This document shows, in pieces, positions 1-8,004 of a stretch of DNA of 64,000 bases. The translations under genes were made by a program, and so were the position numbers. The notes beneath the pieces are model-generated. The model was not told the origin of the DNA, did no database searches, and worked only from the letters and a program-made list of their open reading frames with translations. Source of the DNA: Planctomycetota bacterium (GTDB taxonomy: Bacteria; Planctomycetota; Planctomycetia; Gemmatales; Gemmataceae). How positions within the stretch are numbered: the first letter of the stretch is position 1; every line of letters begins with the position of its first letter. The stretch spans positions 1 through 64,000 of the forward strand of contig JAIOPV010000086.1 in NCBI GenBank assembly GCA_021413735.1, written 5' to 3'.

Positions 1-930
1 GGCAGCGGTGACATCTCCGATGCCCGGGATCGTGTCGAGGTGGTTGGGAGATGGCAAGCGACGATAGGCCTGGACCATCAGGTTTTCCAGGCGTTTTAGT
101 CGAGCCGAGGCATCGCGGAGTTGTCGAACCTGATCGCGGACAAGTTCCTCGATAGTCGATCCGGACAGTGAGGCGATCGAGGAGCGTGCGTCTTGGAGTA
201 GTTTGGAGATGTGCGTGTCGGGAAGGTAGGGGATGTTGGCGAGATCCTTGTCGGAGGCGGCCGCGAGGAGCTGGGCGGTAGGGAAGCGATGAACGAGTTC
301 GAGAACCCACCCAAGTGAGATGTCTTTGACGAGGAGCGCGAGTTCGGGAAAGGCGAGAGCCAGCAGGTGGTGGAGTTGGTTGACCAGGCGTGTGCGTTGC
401 CGGACGGTGGCTTGCAGCCGGGTAGCGACCTGCCGGACCGTTCGCATTTCCATCGACAACGGAGTTGCGGAGGCAGGTCGTTCGCTGAGGGCATACCGAG
501 CGGCGGCCTGAGCCTCAATGGGATCGGACTTTTTGCTGCCGAAGAGGGCAGCGCGGTAGTTTTTGTTGCGTTGTGGATCGCCGCAGGAGATGGTGATGGT
601 GCAGTTGGGCAGGAAGCAGGTGTGGCGTTCGGGATGTTTGGCGAGGCGTTGAAGGAAGTAGAGGAGATTATCGGCGTACTGTCCGGCGGCATCGAGTCGG
701 ATGGCGAAGGAGACGGACTTATGGCGTTGGGCGATGTGTTCGAGTCGCTGTTGGAATTGAGCGTATCCGTCAGCGGACTCGATGAACTGGAGTTGTGCAG
801 CGGCGGGTTGGTGGTCTTCACGCAGGAAGGCGGCGAAGTGTCCGTATCGAGAAGTGTCGATGCCAACGCCGATGCGGACGGGATGATTGACGGCCAGTGG
901 AGGTGCGACGGCAACTTGGTCGGGTAACAT
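1..930 (-). CDS. IS110-family transposase, 3' end cut by window edge
   Basis: The reading frame is open from the ATG at 930 to base 1 (310 codons). The N-terminal part has the RuvC-like DEDD fold of IS110 transposases: an IGVGIDTSRYGHFAAFL strand with the first catalytic Asp, an IRLDAAGQYADNL segment where the family usually has Glu, and KKSDPIEAQAA for the third and fourth acidic positions, so by eye the set reads D-D-D-E. A coiled region follows (VRQRTRLVNQLHHLLAL). The open end reads TIPGIGDVTA, the helix-hairpin-helix start of the Transposase_20 domain that carries the catalytic Ser further on, outside the window. IS110 enzymes excise and insert through a circular intermediate guided by a bridge RNA. 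The frame is intact as far as visible, so the element may be active. Confidence 0.88.
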   Translation of the reverse strand, partial: MLPDQVAVAPPLAVNHPVRIGVGIDTSRYGHFAAFLREDHQPAAAQLQFIESADGYAQFQQRLEHIAQRHKSVSFAIRLDAAGQYADNLLYFLQRLAKHPERHTCFLPNCTITISCGDPQRNKNYRAALFGSKKSDPIEAQAAARYALSERPASATPLSMEMRTVRQVATRLQATVRQRTRLVNQLHHLLALAFPELALLVKDISLGWVLELVHRFPTAQLLAAASDKDLANIPYLPDTHISKLLQDARSSIASLSGSTIEELVRDQVRQLRDASARLKRLENLMVQAYRRLPSPNHLDTIPGIGDVTAA

Positions 931-1234
931 GGAGCCTCCGAAGATGTGTTGGGGAACGGGACGCAGAGCAGCGGATCCTCCGTGAGGTCGGACGTAAAGG
1001 AAGCTTGTGATGAGAGGTCATGGCCTCAAGATGTAACAAGCAGTTGAGTCCGAGACGGAGGGGCCAATCTGCAGCAAGAGGTCGAGCCTCACCAGACCGA
1101 AAGGCCTCCCCGCAACTCCTCGGATGAGGATACTCGCGGCAGACCGCCACGAGTGAAATGGAACATACAACCTGACCCAACCACGTAGTTCGTTTTTCTG
1201 CTGCTCGTCTGCGTGCAGTTGCCGCTGATTGGTT
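931..1234. other. Non-coding flank upstream of the IS110 transposase (candidate bridge RNA region)
   Basis: About 300 bases upstream of the transposase start carry no convincing gene. In the IS110 group the non-coding end upstream of the transposase encodes the bridge RNA; in the IS1111 group it lies downstream. The stretch has several short complementary segments but I could not define the element end or a firm RNA fold by eye. Confidence 0.3.
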
Positions 1235-1266
1235 TCGCGGCCGGGCAGGTGAGCTTTATGTTCGGC
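1235..1266 (+). repeat. Right half of an attC-like palindrome preceding the first accessory gene
   Basis: The segment ends TGAGCTTTATGTTCGGC, closely matching the right arm TGAGCTTGGTCGTTCGGC of the complete copy at 2224-2320. Its terminal GTTCGGC (1260-1266) lies 22 bases before the next start codon, similar to the 18 bases seen after two other copies. No convincing left arm is present; it may have been lost when the neighbouring insertion sequence moved in. Confidence 0.45.
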
Positions 1267-1288
1267 AAGAGTGAACTTCGGGTGGGAG

Positions 1289-1729
1289 ATGAGCCACGAG
1301 GCGATCCTGTACGGGCGGATAATCGGAGCCACCCGGCAACCCGGCGCGGACTACTTTGCCCTACATGCGCTGAATCGGGCCGTGCTCAACCGCTTCCCGT
1401 GGGATGACGATTGGCCCTGGCTGGTCCGTGGGATGTTCGCCTTACCGGCGGGTCACCCACAGGGGACGTTCCGTCGCCAGGTTATCCACTTCGGCGCATC
1501 AATCAAGGACGCTCCGGAGAATCGTGACATCTGGGACGAATGGCTCGGCAAGTTCGAGGCGCTTCTAACGCAGTTGTACTGGTGGTCGGCTGTGGTCCAT
1601 CTGTCCACCGATTTCGAGCCGGATCGCGTGTTCGAGTGGCGGCCGACGGACGCTGCGATGGCAGGTCTGTACGCCGAGCTACCGCGGCCCATCGGCGATT
1701 GGGTTCGGTCGGTCAGGACTTCCGAGTAG
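1289..1729 (+). CDS. Hypothetical accessory protein (146 aa)
   Basis: I do not recognise this family. The ATG at 1289 has a GGGTGGGAG ribosome-binding stretch just before it and is preferred over an in-frame GTG 18 bases upstream. The protein begins MSHEAILYGRIIG and is rich in Trp and acidic residues, with no signal peptide or membrane segment, so it is probably a cytoplasmic globular protein. It is the first of four same-strand genes separated by palindromic repeats; the stop codon is only five bases before the next repeat. The spacing suggests a mobile cassette rather than an operon. Possibly an immunity-like or contact-associated accessory protein, but nothing in the sequence proves this. 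Confidence 0.65.
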   Translation: MSHEAILYGRIIGATRQPGADYFALHALNRAVLNRFPWDDDWPWLVRGMFALPAGHPQGTFRRQVIHFGASIKDAPENRDIWDEWLGKFEALLTQLYWWSAVVHLSTDFEPDRVFEWRPTDAAMAGLYAELPRPIGDWVRSVRTSE

Positions 1730-1734
1730 CAGAT

Positions 1735-1830
1735 GCCGAACCATCCGCTCCAGCAGACCGCGGGGGCAGTAGCTGATTCCACGGTTCAAGCTCCCCGCGC
1801 CTCCGCGGCTGCTGAGCGAGGTCGTTCGGC
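1735..1830 (+). repeat. attC-like imperfect palindrome, copy 1
   Basis: The element runs from GCCGAAC to GTTCGGC. Inner arms also pair: CAGCAGACCGCGGGG on the left against CCCCGCG and CGGCTGCTGAG on the right. The two nested stems with unequal spacers, placed directly after one gene and 18 bases before the next, resemble integron attC sites (RYYYAAC ... GTTRRRY) except that the fourth base of each core breaks the consensus. Confidence 0.7.
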
Positions 1831-1848
1831 CTTCTCGCGGGTGGTGGG

Positions 1849-2190
1849 ATGGACGCGGTTTGGCGTGACCGGGAGCGGGTGGACCGGACCGTCGAGGGAA
1901 TCGACGACCGGTTGCTGAAGTACGACCCCGACACCGGACAATACTGCTTCCAGGGCGAGCCGTTCACCGGGGTAGCCAAGACCCGGCGACCGGACGGCCA
2001 ACTCGACGGGCTCAGTCACCTGCGGGACGGCATCGAGCACGGGGTGTCGGTCGCGTGGCACCCGAACGGGCAGATCCGGTGCTTCAGCGAGATGGCCGGC
2101 GACGTGTACGATGGGTGGCACTACGAGTGGGCCGAGGACGGCACGGAGCTGGTCGCGGAGCGGTACGCGGCCGGGCGGAAGCTAGCCTGA
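1849..2190 (+). CDS. MORN/YwqK-like repeat protein (113 aa)
   Basis: The protein contains tandem short repeats of the form 'G-x-x-H-G-x-x-x-x-W-x-x-N/D-G', for example IEHGVSVAWHPNGQ and YDGWHYEWAEDGTELVAERY, typical of MORN-variant/YwqK proteins. In Bacillus the YwqK family is annotated as the antitoxin of a deaminase toxin, but in planctomycetes such repeats occur in many accessory proteins, so function is open. There is no signal peptide. The ATG lies 18 bases after the preceding palindrome with a GGTGGTGGG stretch before it. It is the second cassette-like unit in the array; no toxin partner is adjacent. Confidence 0.7.
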   Translation: MDAVWRDRERVDRTVEGIDDRLLKYDPDTGQYCFQGEPFTGVAKTRRPDGQLDGLSHLRDGIEHGVSVAWHPNGQIRCFSEMAGDVYDGWHYEWAEDGTELVAERYAAGRKLA

Positions 2191-2223
2191 CTCGGTGCGC
2201 TCGCTGATCCTGTGGGTGGTCAG

Positions 2224-2320
2224 GCCGAACCATCCGCAGCAGCAGACCGGGGCCGCATGTTCGCTTTCTGGATTTCATTGCCCCCTCAGCGGCCCCGGCT
2301 GCTGAGCTTGGTCGTTCGGC
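2224..2320 (+). repeat. attC-like imperfect palindrome, copy 2
   Basis: It begins GCCGAACCATCCGCAGCAGC and ends GCTGCTGAGCTTGGTCGTTCGGC in two visibly complementary halves; CAGCAGACCGGGGCC on the left pairs with GGCCCCGGCTGCTG on the right. The outer cores GCCGAAC and GTTCGGC are identical to those of the copies on either side. The loop of about 40 bases is unrelated to that of the other copies. Confidence 0.75.
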
Positions 2321-2461
2321 AACCGGAGGTCGGCATAGGGCCGGCGAGGCGAGTGGGCCGAGTTCCTGCGAGGGCTAACGTCGGGACCGTCGGGTAGTGG
2401 ATCGGAGACGGGGTCAGGGGTGCTCTTCGCGCGTGCGGCAGGCGATCGTGGAGGACGGCCA

Positions 2462-3172
2462 ATGGCTTACCCGGAGTGGAAGACGACGCCCCACTCGCAG
2501 AACCTGATCGCGTCCGTCCCCGAGGACGCGAGCCGCCGCAAGTACCGGCTGCTCGGGGTCGCGTGCTGCCGCCTCATCTGGCCGATGCTCGATCCGCGGA
2601 GCCGACACGCCGTCGAGGTGACCGAGCGGTATGCGGAAGGCACCGCCACGGGCGAGGAGCTGGCCGCGGCGGCGGCCGCCGCCCGACTGGTCGTTGCGGA
2701 GCGGATCGCCGCGACCGGCAGGCCCGAACCGGAAGCGCAGGACGACCCCATGGTGCTCGCGGCGCAGGCCGCAGACACCCTGTCGGCAACCGACGAGTAC
2801 ATGCTCGAATCGCCCAGATCGCCATTCCAGCTGTGCGAGCCGATCTGCGAGTACATCGAGAGTGCCGCGCTCTGGGCGACCCTGGCGGCCGGCCACACCG
2901 CGGCCCGATCACCCGATCAGGCCGACTTGGTGCGGGACATATTCGCGGAGTCGTTCCACCCCGTTACGTTCCTGCCGGAGTGGCGGACATCCACGGCGGT
3001 GGCCCTGGCTCGGCAGATGTACGAGTCCCGCGACTTTGACGCGATGCCGATCTTGGCCGACGCACTGCAAGACGCCGGGTGCGAGGACGCGGACGTGCTC
3101 GACCACTGCCGCGGGCAGGGGCCGCACGTCCGCGGCTGCTGGGTGGTGGACTTGGTGCTTGGCAGGGGGTAA
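2462..3172 (+). CDS. Gemmataceae paralogous-family protein (236 aa), TIGR02996 partner type
   Basis: The N-terminal third contains KYRLLGVACCRLIWPML followed by an Ala-rich helix, and the C-terminus has ALARQMYESRDFDAMPILAD, then DAGCEDADVLDHCRG and PHVRGCWVVDLVLG. From memory this end signature recurs in a large paralogous family of Gemmata-type planctomycetes often found beside TIGR02996 proteins; no biochemical role is known to me. The ATG at 2462 follows a GGAGGA ribosome-binding site and is preferred to an upstream in-frame start at 2420. The protein looks soluble and helical. It is the third cassette-like gene, ending seven bases before the next palindrome. Confidence 0.75.
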   Translation: MAYPEWKTTPHSQNLIASVPEDASRRKYRLLGVACCRLIWPMLDPRSRHAVEVTERYAEGTATGEELAAAAAAARLVVAERIAATGRPEPEAQDDPMVLAAQAADTLSATDEYMLESPRSPFQLCEPICEYIESAALWATLAAGHTAARSPDQADLVRDIFAESFHPVTFLPEWRTSTAVALARQMYESRDFDAMPILADALQDAGCEDADVLDHCRGQGPHVRGCWVVDLVLGRG

Positions 3173-3179
3173 GCTCAGG

Positions 3180-3248
3180 CCGAACCATCGTTGCAGCTGA
3201 CCCCGCCCGCAAAGCCGGGCGGGGCGGCTGAGGCTAGGTCGTTCGGCG
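3180..3248 (+). repeat. attC-like imperfect palindrome, copy 3
   Basis: This is the shortest complete copy (69 bases). It has outer cores GCCGAAC and GTTCGGC, a left inner arm TGCAGCTGACCCCGCCCG and a right inner arm CGGGCGGGGCGGCTGAGG, leaving only a few loop bases. Compact size and near-perfect pairing make it the clearest example of the family in the window. Confidence 0.75.
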
Positions 3249-3266
3249 GCGGAGGCGAAGTTGGCC

Positions 3267-4595
3267 ATGGAGGAAGCGTTCATCTCCGCGATCGTCGCTT
3301 CCCCGGACGACGACACGCTGCGGCTGGTGTTCGCCGACTGGCTGGACGAGCACGGCCAGCCCGACCGCGCAGAACTCATCCGCCTGCAGTGCCGCCTCGA
3401 ACCGGACCGCGACCGGTTCGATGACGACACCATCAACGCCCTACACAGGCAGGTGGTCCAGTTGCTCCATTCCTCTTGGCCGGGCCACGTCTCGTTCAGG
3501 GACCAGGAAGACCGTTGGTTTGAAACGGTGTCCGGGTTGTCCTGGGCTTCCGCCAACCTGGCACCCGAGTGGCGGCGGGGGTTCGTCGAGACCGTGGGGG
3601 TGCACGCCGGCAACTTCATACGGCACGGTCGCGACATCCGCCGGCGGTACCCGCTGCTGCGCCGGCTCATCGTGTTCGCACTCAACGGCTGGGGCGAGCG
3701 GCTCGCCGCCTGCGAGTGGCTCCGCGGCGTCCGCGAACTGGAACTGGCGTGCTGGTACTCCGACAACGACGCCCGAGCGGTGGCCGGATCGCCCCACCTG
3801 CGGTCGGTCGAGCGGCTGGTCTGCTGGTCCGGCGGCGGGCTGGTGCAGGCCGAAACGCTCGCCCGCGGCTCGGCGTGGCGGGCGCTGCGCGGGCTGCACC
3901 TCGTCTCGGCGTTCGGCCAGCACGACGGCTGGGTGGAGGCGGTGAACGCGGCCGCGGGCCGGCCGGTCGGCTCGGTGTACGTCTTCGACGAGGAGCCGTT
4001 CCCGTTCGCCCACGACTTCTACGAGGGCTACTGCGGTTACGAGGGGATCTACGCGGGTAAGTTGCCCGACGGCACCCAGTTGCTCGTCCAGGAGACGCTC
4101 GAGGCCCACCTCGAGGGGCGACCCGTCGATTACTACAACGTGGACCCCGCCACCCTGGCGATGGTCGTGGACGGCCTTGCCTTCGACCCGGACGGCACCC
4201 CACGCCCCGAGCCGTTCCGGGTCCCGCTCCCGCCGGAACTGGGGTGGAGGAAGAAGGACTACGACCGCGAGGAGCAACGTCAGGCCCACCGGGCCCGCAA
4301 GGACTTCCTGCGCCAGGCCGTTGGCTTCGAACCGGCCTTGATTCGGGTGCGGCACGTCGATTCGGACTGGCTCGGCTGGACCGATCGGTACGGCGACAGC
4401 TTGCGAGGTGCCTGGGGTGTGCCGGACGCACCGGGTTTCGACCCGGCTACGGATCGGGAGATCCGACAGGGCGGGAACGGTGCCACCGCCTACGAGTGGG
4501 TCCGCGCCGGCATGTTCGACTTCCACCACCGCGAGTCGGATGACACGTTCACCCGCGCCGGCCGCAGCACCGGGGATGCGTTCGTGCCGTGGTGA
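3267..4595 (+). CDS. TIGR02996 domain-containing protein (442 aa)
   Basis: Residues 1-50 form the TIGR02996 domain: FISAIVASPDDDTLRLVFADWL, then DEHGQPDRAELIRLQCRL. This domain is massively amplified in Gemmata-like planctomycetes and usually precedes variable repeat or hypothetical regions; its function is unknown. The rest contains Leu-rich segments (about residues 120-200: LRRLIVFALNG, RGVRELELACWY, SVERLVCWSGGG) that look like degenerate leucine-rich repeats, then an unfamiliar C-terminal region. The ATG at 3267 is chosen; a TTG six bases upstream is equally close to the GGAGG at 3251. It is the fourth cassette-like gene. No signal peptide. Confidence 0.8.
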   Translation: MEEAFISAIVASPDDDTLRLVFADWLDEHGQPDRAELIRLQCRLEPDRDRFDDDTINALHRQVVQLLHSSWPGHVSFRDQEDRWFETVSGLSWASANLAPEWRRGFVETVGVHAGNFIRHGRDIRRRYPLLRRLIVFALNGWGERLAACEWLRGVRELELACWYSDNDARAVAGSPHLRSVERLVCWSGGGLVQAETLARGSAWRALRGLHLVSAFGQHDGWVEAVNAAAGRPVGSVYVFDEEPFPFAHDFYEGYCGYEGIYAGKLPDGTQLLVQETLEAHLEGRPVDYYNVDPATLAMVVDGLAFDPDGTPRPEPFRVPLPPELGWRKKDYDREEQRQAHRARKDFLRQAVGFEPALIRVRHVDSDWLGWTDRYGDSLRGAWGVPDAPGFDPATDREIRQGGNGATAYEWVRAGMFDFHHRESDDTFTRAGRSTGDAFVPW

Positions 4596-4643
4596 GCATC
4601 CGAGGCCGCCACAGGAACTTCGAGTGATTCGTCGGGCACGTAG

Positions 4644-4700
4644 GCTTTTCAGTGTTGTAGCTCACTCGGCCCCCGCCGCTGCTGAGCATGGCGTTCAGGC
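4644..4700 (+). repeat. Partial, degenerate attC-like palindrome (copy 4)
   Basis: Only the right half is recognisable: CGCTGCTGAGCATGGCGTTCAGGC matches CGGCTGCTGAGCTTGGTCGTTCGGC of the other copies, with an extra A in the terminal core. It follows the TIGR02996 gene by about 50 bases, so the array of four gene-plus-palindrome units ends here. Confidence 0.5.
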
Positions 4701-5190
4701 CGCGTGTGCGACCCGCGAGGGTCGGCGCGAGGTCGGATTGGCAAGTGTGGCCGCCCATCCAAGTACCACACCCGACCCGCGCCAACCCCCGAGGCGTGGA
4801 CGGACTGGGCAATCTCAACGACGCGCGGTCTCTGGAACTCTCTGAGCACGCGGCCGAACTCTTCGCTGCAACGCCCATTCCCCAAGCCGCCACCTCCGTG
4901 CATGGTATCCGCGACGCCAATGTCGCGAACCATCCGCCCTTCGCAAGCCTCGCCCCAACGCTACTCTCGATTCTGGAAGGATGCGATCTGGCGGGCTTTG
5001 GCATCGCCAGTTTCGACTTCCCGGTCCTCGTCGCGGAGTTCGCCCCATGCACGGCCGCGAGTTCATCGGTCCAGGTACAACCTGCCAGGTACAACTTGGA
5101 CGCAGTCGGTTGTCCTGACATCGCTCGCCCCGCCGGAAATCCAGGCAAATGATATTGTGGCAACCACGACTGGAGGACTGGGAAAACCCG
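4701..5190. other. Intergenic stretch without recognisable gene
   Basis: I see no frame here with protein-like composition on either strand. The long minus-strand frame between 4549 and 5346 has a Cys-, Arg- and Ser-rich composition typical of antisense or non-coding GC-rich DNA and overlaps both a repeat and a promoter, so I do not call it. Confidence 0.5.
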
Positions 5191-5196
5191 CACTGG

Positions 5197-5355
5197 TGTG
5201 CCATTTCGACAACGAGTGTGCGAGAACAACACACCGAGTGGATCGCTGGAGGTGTGAGGCGCGACGAGACGCAGACAAACGAGCGGATTGAAGCCAGAAA
5301 GTAGCCTCGAAACAGGCGAATCTGAACAAAGCCACGAACTCGGCATGATGCGTGC
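5197..5355 (+). promoter_or_regulatory. Upstream activating region and sigma-54 promoter, ATP synthase operon
   Basis: A block of 159 bases starts TGTGCCATTTCGACAA and ends in CGGCATGATGCGTGC (5341-5355), which fits the -24/-12 form (GG at -24, N10, GC at -12). The block is clearly related to the one at 16495-16651, with the same starting 16-mer, TGTGCG.GAAC.AC next, and the same distance to the -24/-12 element. A 320-base leader before atpB carries the 10-bp palindrome CGTTCGAACG at 5417-5426 and a short CCTGT/ACAGG hairpin at 5451-5468. Confidence 0.65.
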
Positions 5356-5678
5356 GTAACTGATAACTGAGTGCGATATGTTGCAGTCAGTGAGAACGCG
5401 AAAGTGGAATCGAGGCCGTTCGAACGACCTGTCGATTTTTCAGTAATATACCTGTCAAAACTAACAGGCGCGGCACGGACTTCATAGCCATAGCGTTGCC
5501 TCAAAGAACTGAACTGCGTGGCTCATTGAGTCAGAGTCGATCCCTGTGCGCAAAACAAACTATCGGATCTCAAACCACGAGCACGTGTAACTTCCGAGAT
5601 GAAGCATTACGGGCGAGTCATATCGCACCGACGCAGCACAAATTGATCGACGAACCGCAAGCTGAGAGGAAGTTCGCG

Positions 5679-6626
5679 ATGGTCGCGCACAAGTTCACAC
5701 TGAGATTCGGCGCGGCTCTGCTGCTTTTTGTCGCCGTTTTCGGAAGTCCAGGCTCGGGGGCAGTATTTGCACAGTCCACCGACAAGGGTGCTGTTCGGAC
5801 TGCCAAACCGATGCCAAAGGAACACGGTCTCACGCAGGAGGCCGTCCCCATCACCCGCATCTTCGGGTTGCCGATCACCAACTCCATGGTCGTTACCTGG
5901 ATCACGGCACTGGGACTGATCCTGTTTGCGAGGTATGCAACTCGAAAAATGAAGCAAGTGCCAGATGGCGCTCAAAATTTTTGGGAATGGCTGGTTGAGA
6001 GTTTGCACACGTTTTTGGAGGGAGTCATTGGTGCCCACTTGGTCCAGCGGACCTTTTGGTTCTTTGCCTCCGTCTTCATTTTTATTCTCGCTGCAAACTG
6101 GGTGGGCCTCATCCCTGGGGTTGGAACAGTTGGGTGGGGTCATCAGGCCGCAGAGGGCTTCAAAATTGACCAACCGCTGTTCCGAGGTGCTAACGCCGAC
6201 CTCAATCTTACGCTGGCAATGGCCCTCGTCTTCTTCGCCTGTTGGATCGTGTGGGCGCTTCAAGAGCAAGGCCCGATCGGGTTTCTGAAGGAACTCTTCG
6301 CTCCCAAAGGGAAAAGCGATGGGTTCATGAAAGTGGTGATGGTGATTGTGTTCTTCTTGGTGGGTTGCCTGGAGATTGTCTCAATCTTGTTCCGGCCCAT
6401 CTCTCTGAGTTTTCGACTCTACGGCAACACCTTCGCCGGGGAAAACATGTTGGAGACCATGTCCCACGAATTTCCGGGTTTGGGCTGGTTGTTGCCAATC
6501 CCATTCTACTTTTTGGAACTCTTGGTTGGACTCGTACAGGCGATGGTCTTCATGTTGCTAACAGCGGTGTTCACTCTGCTGATTTGTCAGCAAGAGGAAG
6601 CCGAACCCGAGCCAACACAAACGTGA
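5679..6626 (+). CDS. atpB: F1Fo ATP synthase subunit a, with N-terminal signal-like extension
   Basis: This is the membrane stator subunit that forms the proton half-channels against the c ring. The ATG at 5679 follows GAGAGGA. Residues 1-32 look like a signal peptide (KFTLRFGAALLLFVAVFG ending near VFAQS), leaving a periplasmic N-terminus as in several planctomycete and verrucomicrobial a subunits. Five or six membrane helices follow. The essential Arg helix reads SILFRPISLSFRLYGNTFAGE, and the final helix carries the conserved region FYFLELLVGLVQAMVFMLLTA. At 315 aa it is a normal length once the extension is counted. First gene of the operon; atpE follows after 72 bases. Confidence 0.93.
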   Translation: MVAHKFTLRFGAALLLFVAVFGSPGSGAVFAQSTDKGAVRTAKPMPKEHGLTQEAVPITRIFGLPITNSMVVTWITALGLILFARYATRKMKQVPDGAQNFWEWLVESLHTFLEGVIGAHLVQRTFWFFASVFIFILAANWVGLIPGVGTVGWGHQAAEGFKIDQPLFRGANADLNLTLAMALVFFACWIVWALQEQGPIGFLKELFAPKGKSDGFMKVVMVIVFFLVGCLEIVSILFRPISLSFRLYGNTFAGENMLETMSHEFPGLGWLLPIPFYFLELLVGLVQAMVFMLLTAVFTLLICQQEEAEPEPTQT

Positions 6627-6698
6627 GTGATGTCCTTCGTTGGTTTGATGGTGGTCTATCCGAAGAGCCAGCGGAACAACAAAGAAAGGCAAACTGTT

Positions 6699-6905
6699 AT
6701 GAACCTCTTTGCAGAGATTAGCGGAAATCTGCACGTCGGCTTGGCGGCGTTCGGCGCCGCCCTGAGTGTGGGCTTGATCGGCATGAAAGCTTCGGAGGCG
6801 GTCGGACGCAATCCGGGCGCAGCCACGAAGATTCTGGTTCAGTCGATCCTGGCCATTGCATTCGCCGAAGCCATCGTGTTCTACGCGCTGTTCCTTGTGA
6901 ACTAA
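6699..6905 (+). CDS. atpE: F1Fo ATP synthase subunit c (68 aa)
   Basis: This is the rotor-ring proteolipid: two membrane helices joined by the polar loop GRNPGA. The ion-binding carboxylate in helix 2 is the Glu of IAFAEAIVFYALF. The Na+-binding pattern (Gln in helix 1, and Ser or Thr directly after the helix-2 Glu) is absent, because Ala follows the Glu, so I infer proton coupling. Length is normal. The ATG at 6699 is preferred over frames starting further upstream because the protein then begins MNLFAEISGNLHVG, as expected for the family. It sits between atpB and atpF in standard order. Confidence 0.93.
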   Translation: MNLFAEISGNLHVGLAAFGAALSVGLIGMKASEAVGRNPGAATKILVQSILAIAFAEAIVFYALFLVN

Positions 6906-6965
6906 GAGGCATCGTTGGCGTTGGAAGTCACTTGACTTCGGGCTGGACAATACGGAACTGCAACC

Positions 6966-7511
6966 ATGAATGCGCTAGCGTTACTTGCGGATGCAAACGG
7001 TGCCAGCCAGATCGAACAGATCGCCAAGACCTTTGGCGTTGACTGGCCTCATCTGATTGCTCAGATCATCAGTTTCGGCATCGTGAGTGTGCTGCTTCAC
7101 CGATTTGCCTACCGCCCCGTTCTTGCGATGCTCGAAGAGCGGCGGCAGAAAATCGCCGAGGGCCTGACCAATGCCGACAAAATTAAGGCCGAACTGGCCC
7201 GGACTGAGGCCAAGCATCAGGAAATGCTGACGTTGGCCAATGCGCAAGGAGCCAAATTGATAGAGGATGCCCGGACCGCAGCCGCACGCATCCTGCAACA
7301 GGAAACCGAAAAGGCAATCGCTACCGCTGAACAGATCATTCAGAAAGCGCGAGAGGCCACCATCCGCGAACGGGACCGCATGCTCGCTGAACTCAAACGC
7401 GACGTGGGTCGATTGATTGTGCTGACCACAGCAGCAGTCACTGGCAAGATCCTGACGCCCGACGATCAGCAACGTCTTGCCGAGGATACCGCAAGGCAAC
7501 TTGCCAACTGA
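6966..7511 (+). CDS. atpF: F1Fo ATP synthase subunit b (181 aa)
   Basis: This is the peripheral-stalk subunit. A single N-terminal membrane helix (HLIAQIISFGIVSVLLHRFAY, about residues 28-50) is followed by RPVLAMLEERRQKIAEGL, the typical start of the long dimerising coiled coil. Alternating Ala-, Glu- and Lys-rich heptads run to about residue 150. The C-terminal part (IVLTTAAVTGKIL) is the delta-contacting end. Only one b gene is present, so the stalk is presumably a homodimer. It is separated from atpE by 60 bases and from the delta gene by 22. Confidence 0.92.
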   Translation: MNALALLADANGASQIEQIAKTFGVDWPHLIAQIISFGIVSVLLHRFAYRPVLAMLEERRQKIAEGLTNADKIKAELARTEAKHQEMLTLANAQGAKLIEDARTAAARILQQETEKAIATAEQIIQKAREATIRERDRMLAELKRDVGRLIVLTTAAVTGKILTPDDQQRLAEDTARQLAN

Positions 7512-7533
7512 CTGAGGTTTGAAGGGACCTGCA

Positions 7534-7926
7534 ATGAAACGGATCAGCCAAGCCAGACGCGACGCCAAACAACTGTTTCGACTTTGTCTGGTGGATGGAT
7601 TGTTGGATGCGGACCGGGTTCGCCAGGTCGTGCTGCGAGTCAGCGAGACCAACAACCGTAATCGGCTCATAGTGCTGTGTGAATTCCGACGACTGGTGAA
7701 GTTTGACAGCACAAAACATTCGGCGACTGTTGAAAGCGCCACCCCGCTTCAGGCTGAGATGAAGGCCAGCATCCAGGCGGAGTTGTCACGGGTGTACGGC
7801 GTGGGGTTGAACACCACATTCATTCACAACCCTGACCTGATCGGTGGGATGCGGATCAAAGTTGGGAGTGATGTCTACGACGGAAGCATTAAGGCCCGAC
7901 TCGCAACACTGGAATCGCGCTTTTGA
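7534..7926 (+). CDS. atpH: F1Fo ATP synthase subunit delta, short form (130 aa)
   Basis: The C-terminal half carries the OSCP/delta signature: NPDLIGGMRIKVGSDVYDGS followed by IKARLATLE. The N-terminal helical bundle, which binds the alpha-subunit tips and is normally about 105 residues, is only about 70 here (ISQARRDAKQLFRLCLVDGL, DADRVRQVVLRV, NRLIVLCEFRRLVKFD). The total is therefore about 130 rather than about 178 residues. The frame is intact and position in the operon is correct, so this looks like a compact delta variant rather than a truncation. The ATG at 7534 follows GAAGGGA; an upstream TTG start is less likely. Confidence 0.85.
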   Translation: MKRISQARRDAKQLFRLCLVDGLLDADRVRQVVLRVSETNNRNRLIVLCEFRRLVKFDSTKHSATVESATPLQAEMKASIQAELSRVYGVGLNTTFIHNPDLIGGMRIKVGSDVYDGSIKARLATLESRF

Positions 7927-8004
7927 GATGCCGTGGACCATTAGAAACAAGCGTTGCGTAGGTTTGCTGTAGCTTTGCGGTTCATGAACTGACACGAGAT
8001 CATT

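Noticed and set aside
4549-5346. Long minus-strand open frame (265 codons)
   Set aside because: Cys/Arg/Ser-rich composition, overlaps the end of the TIGR02996 gene, a repeat and a promoter region, and shows no family motif.
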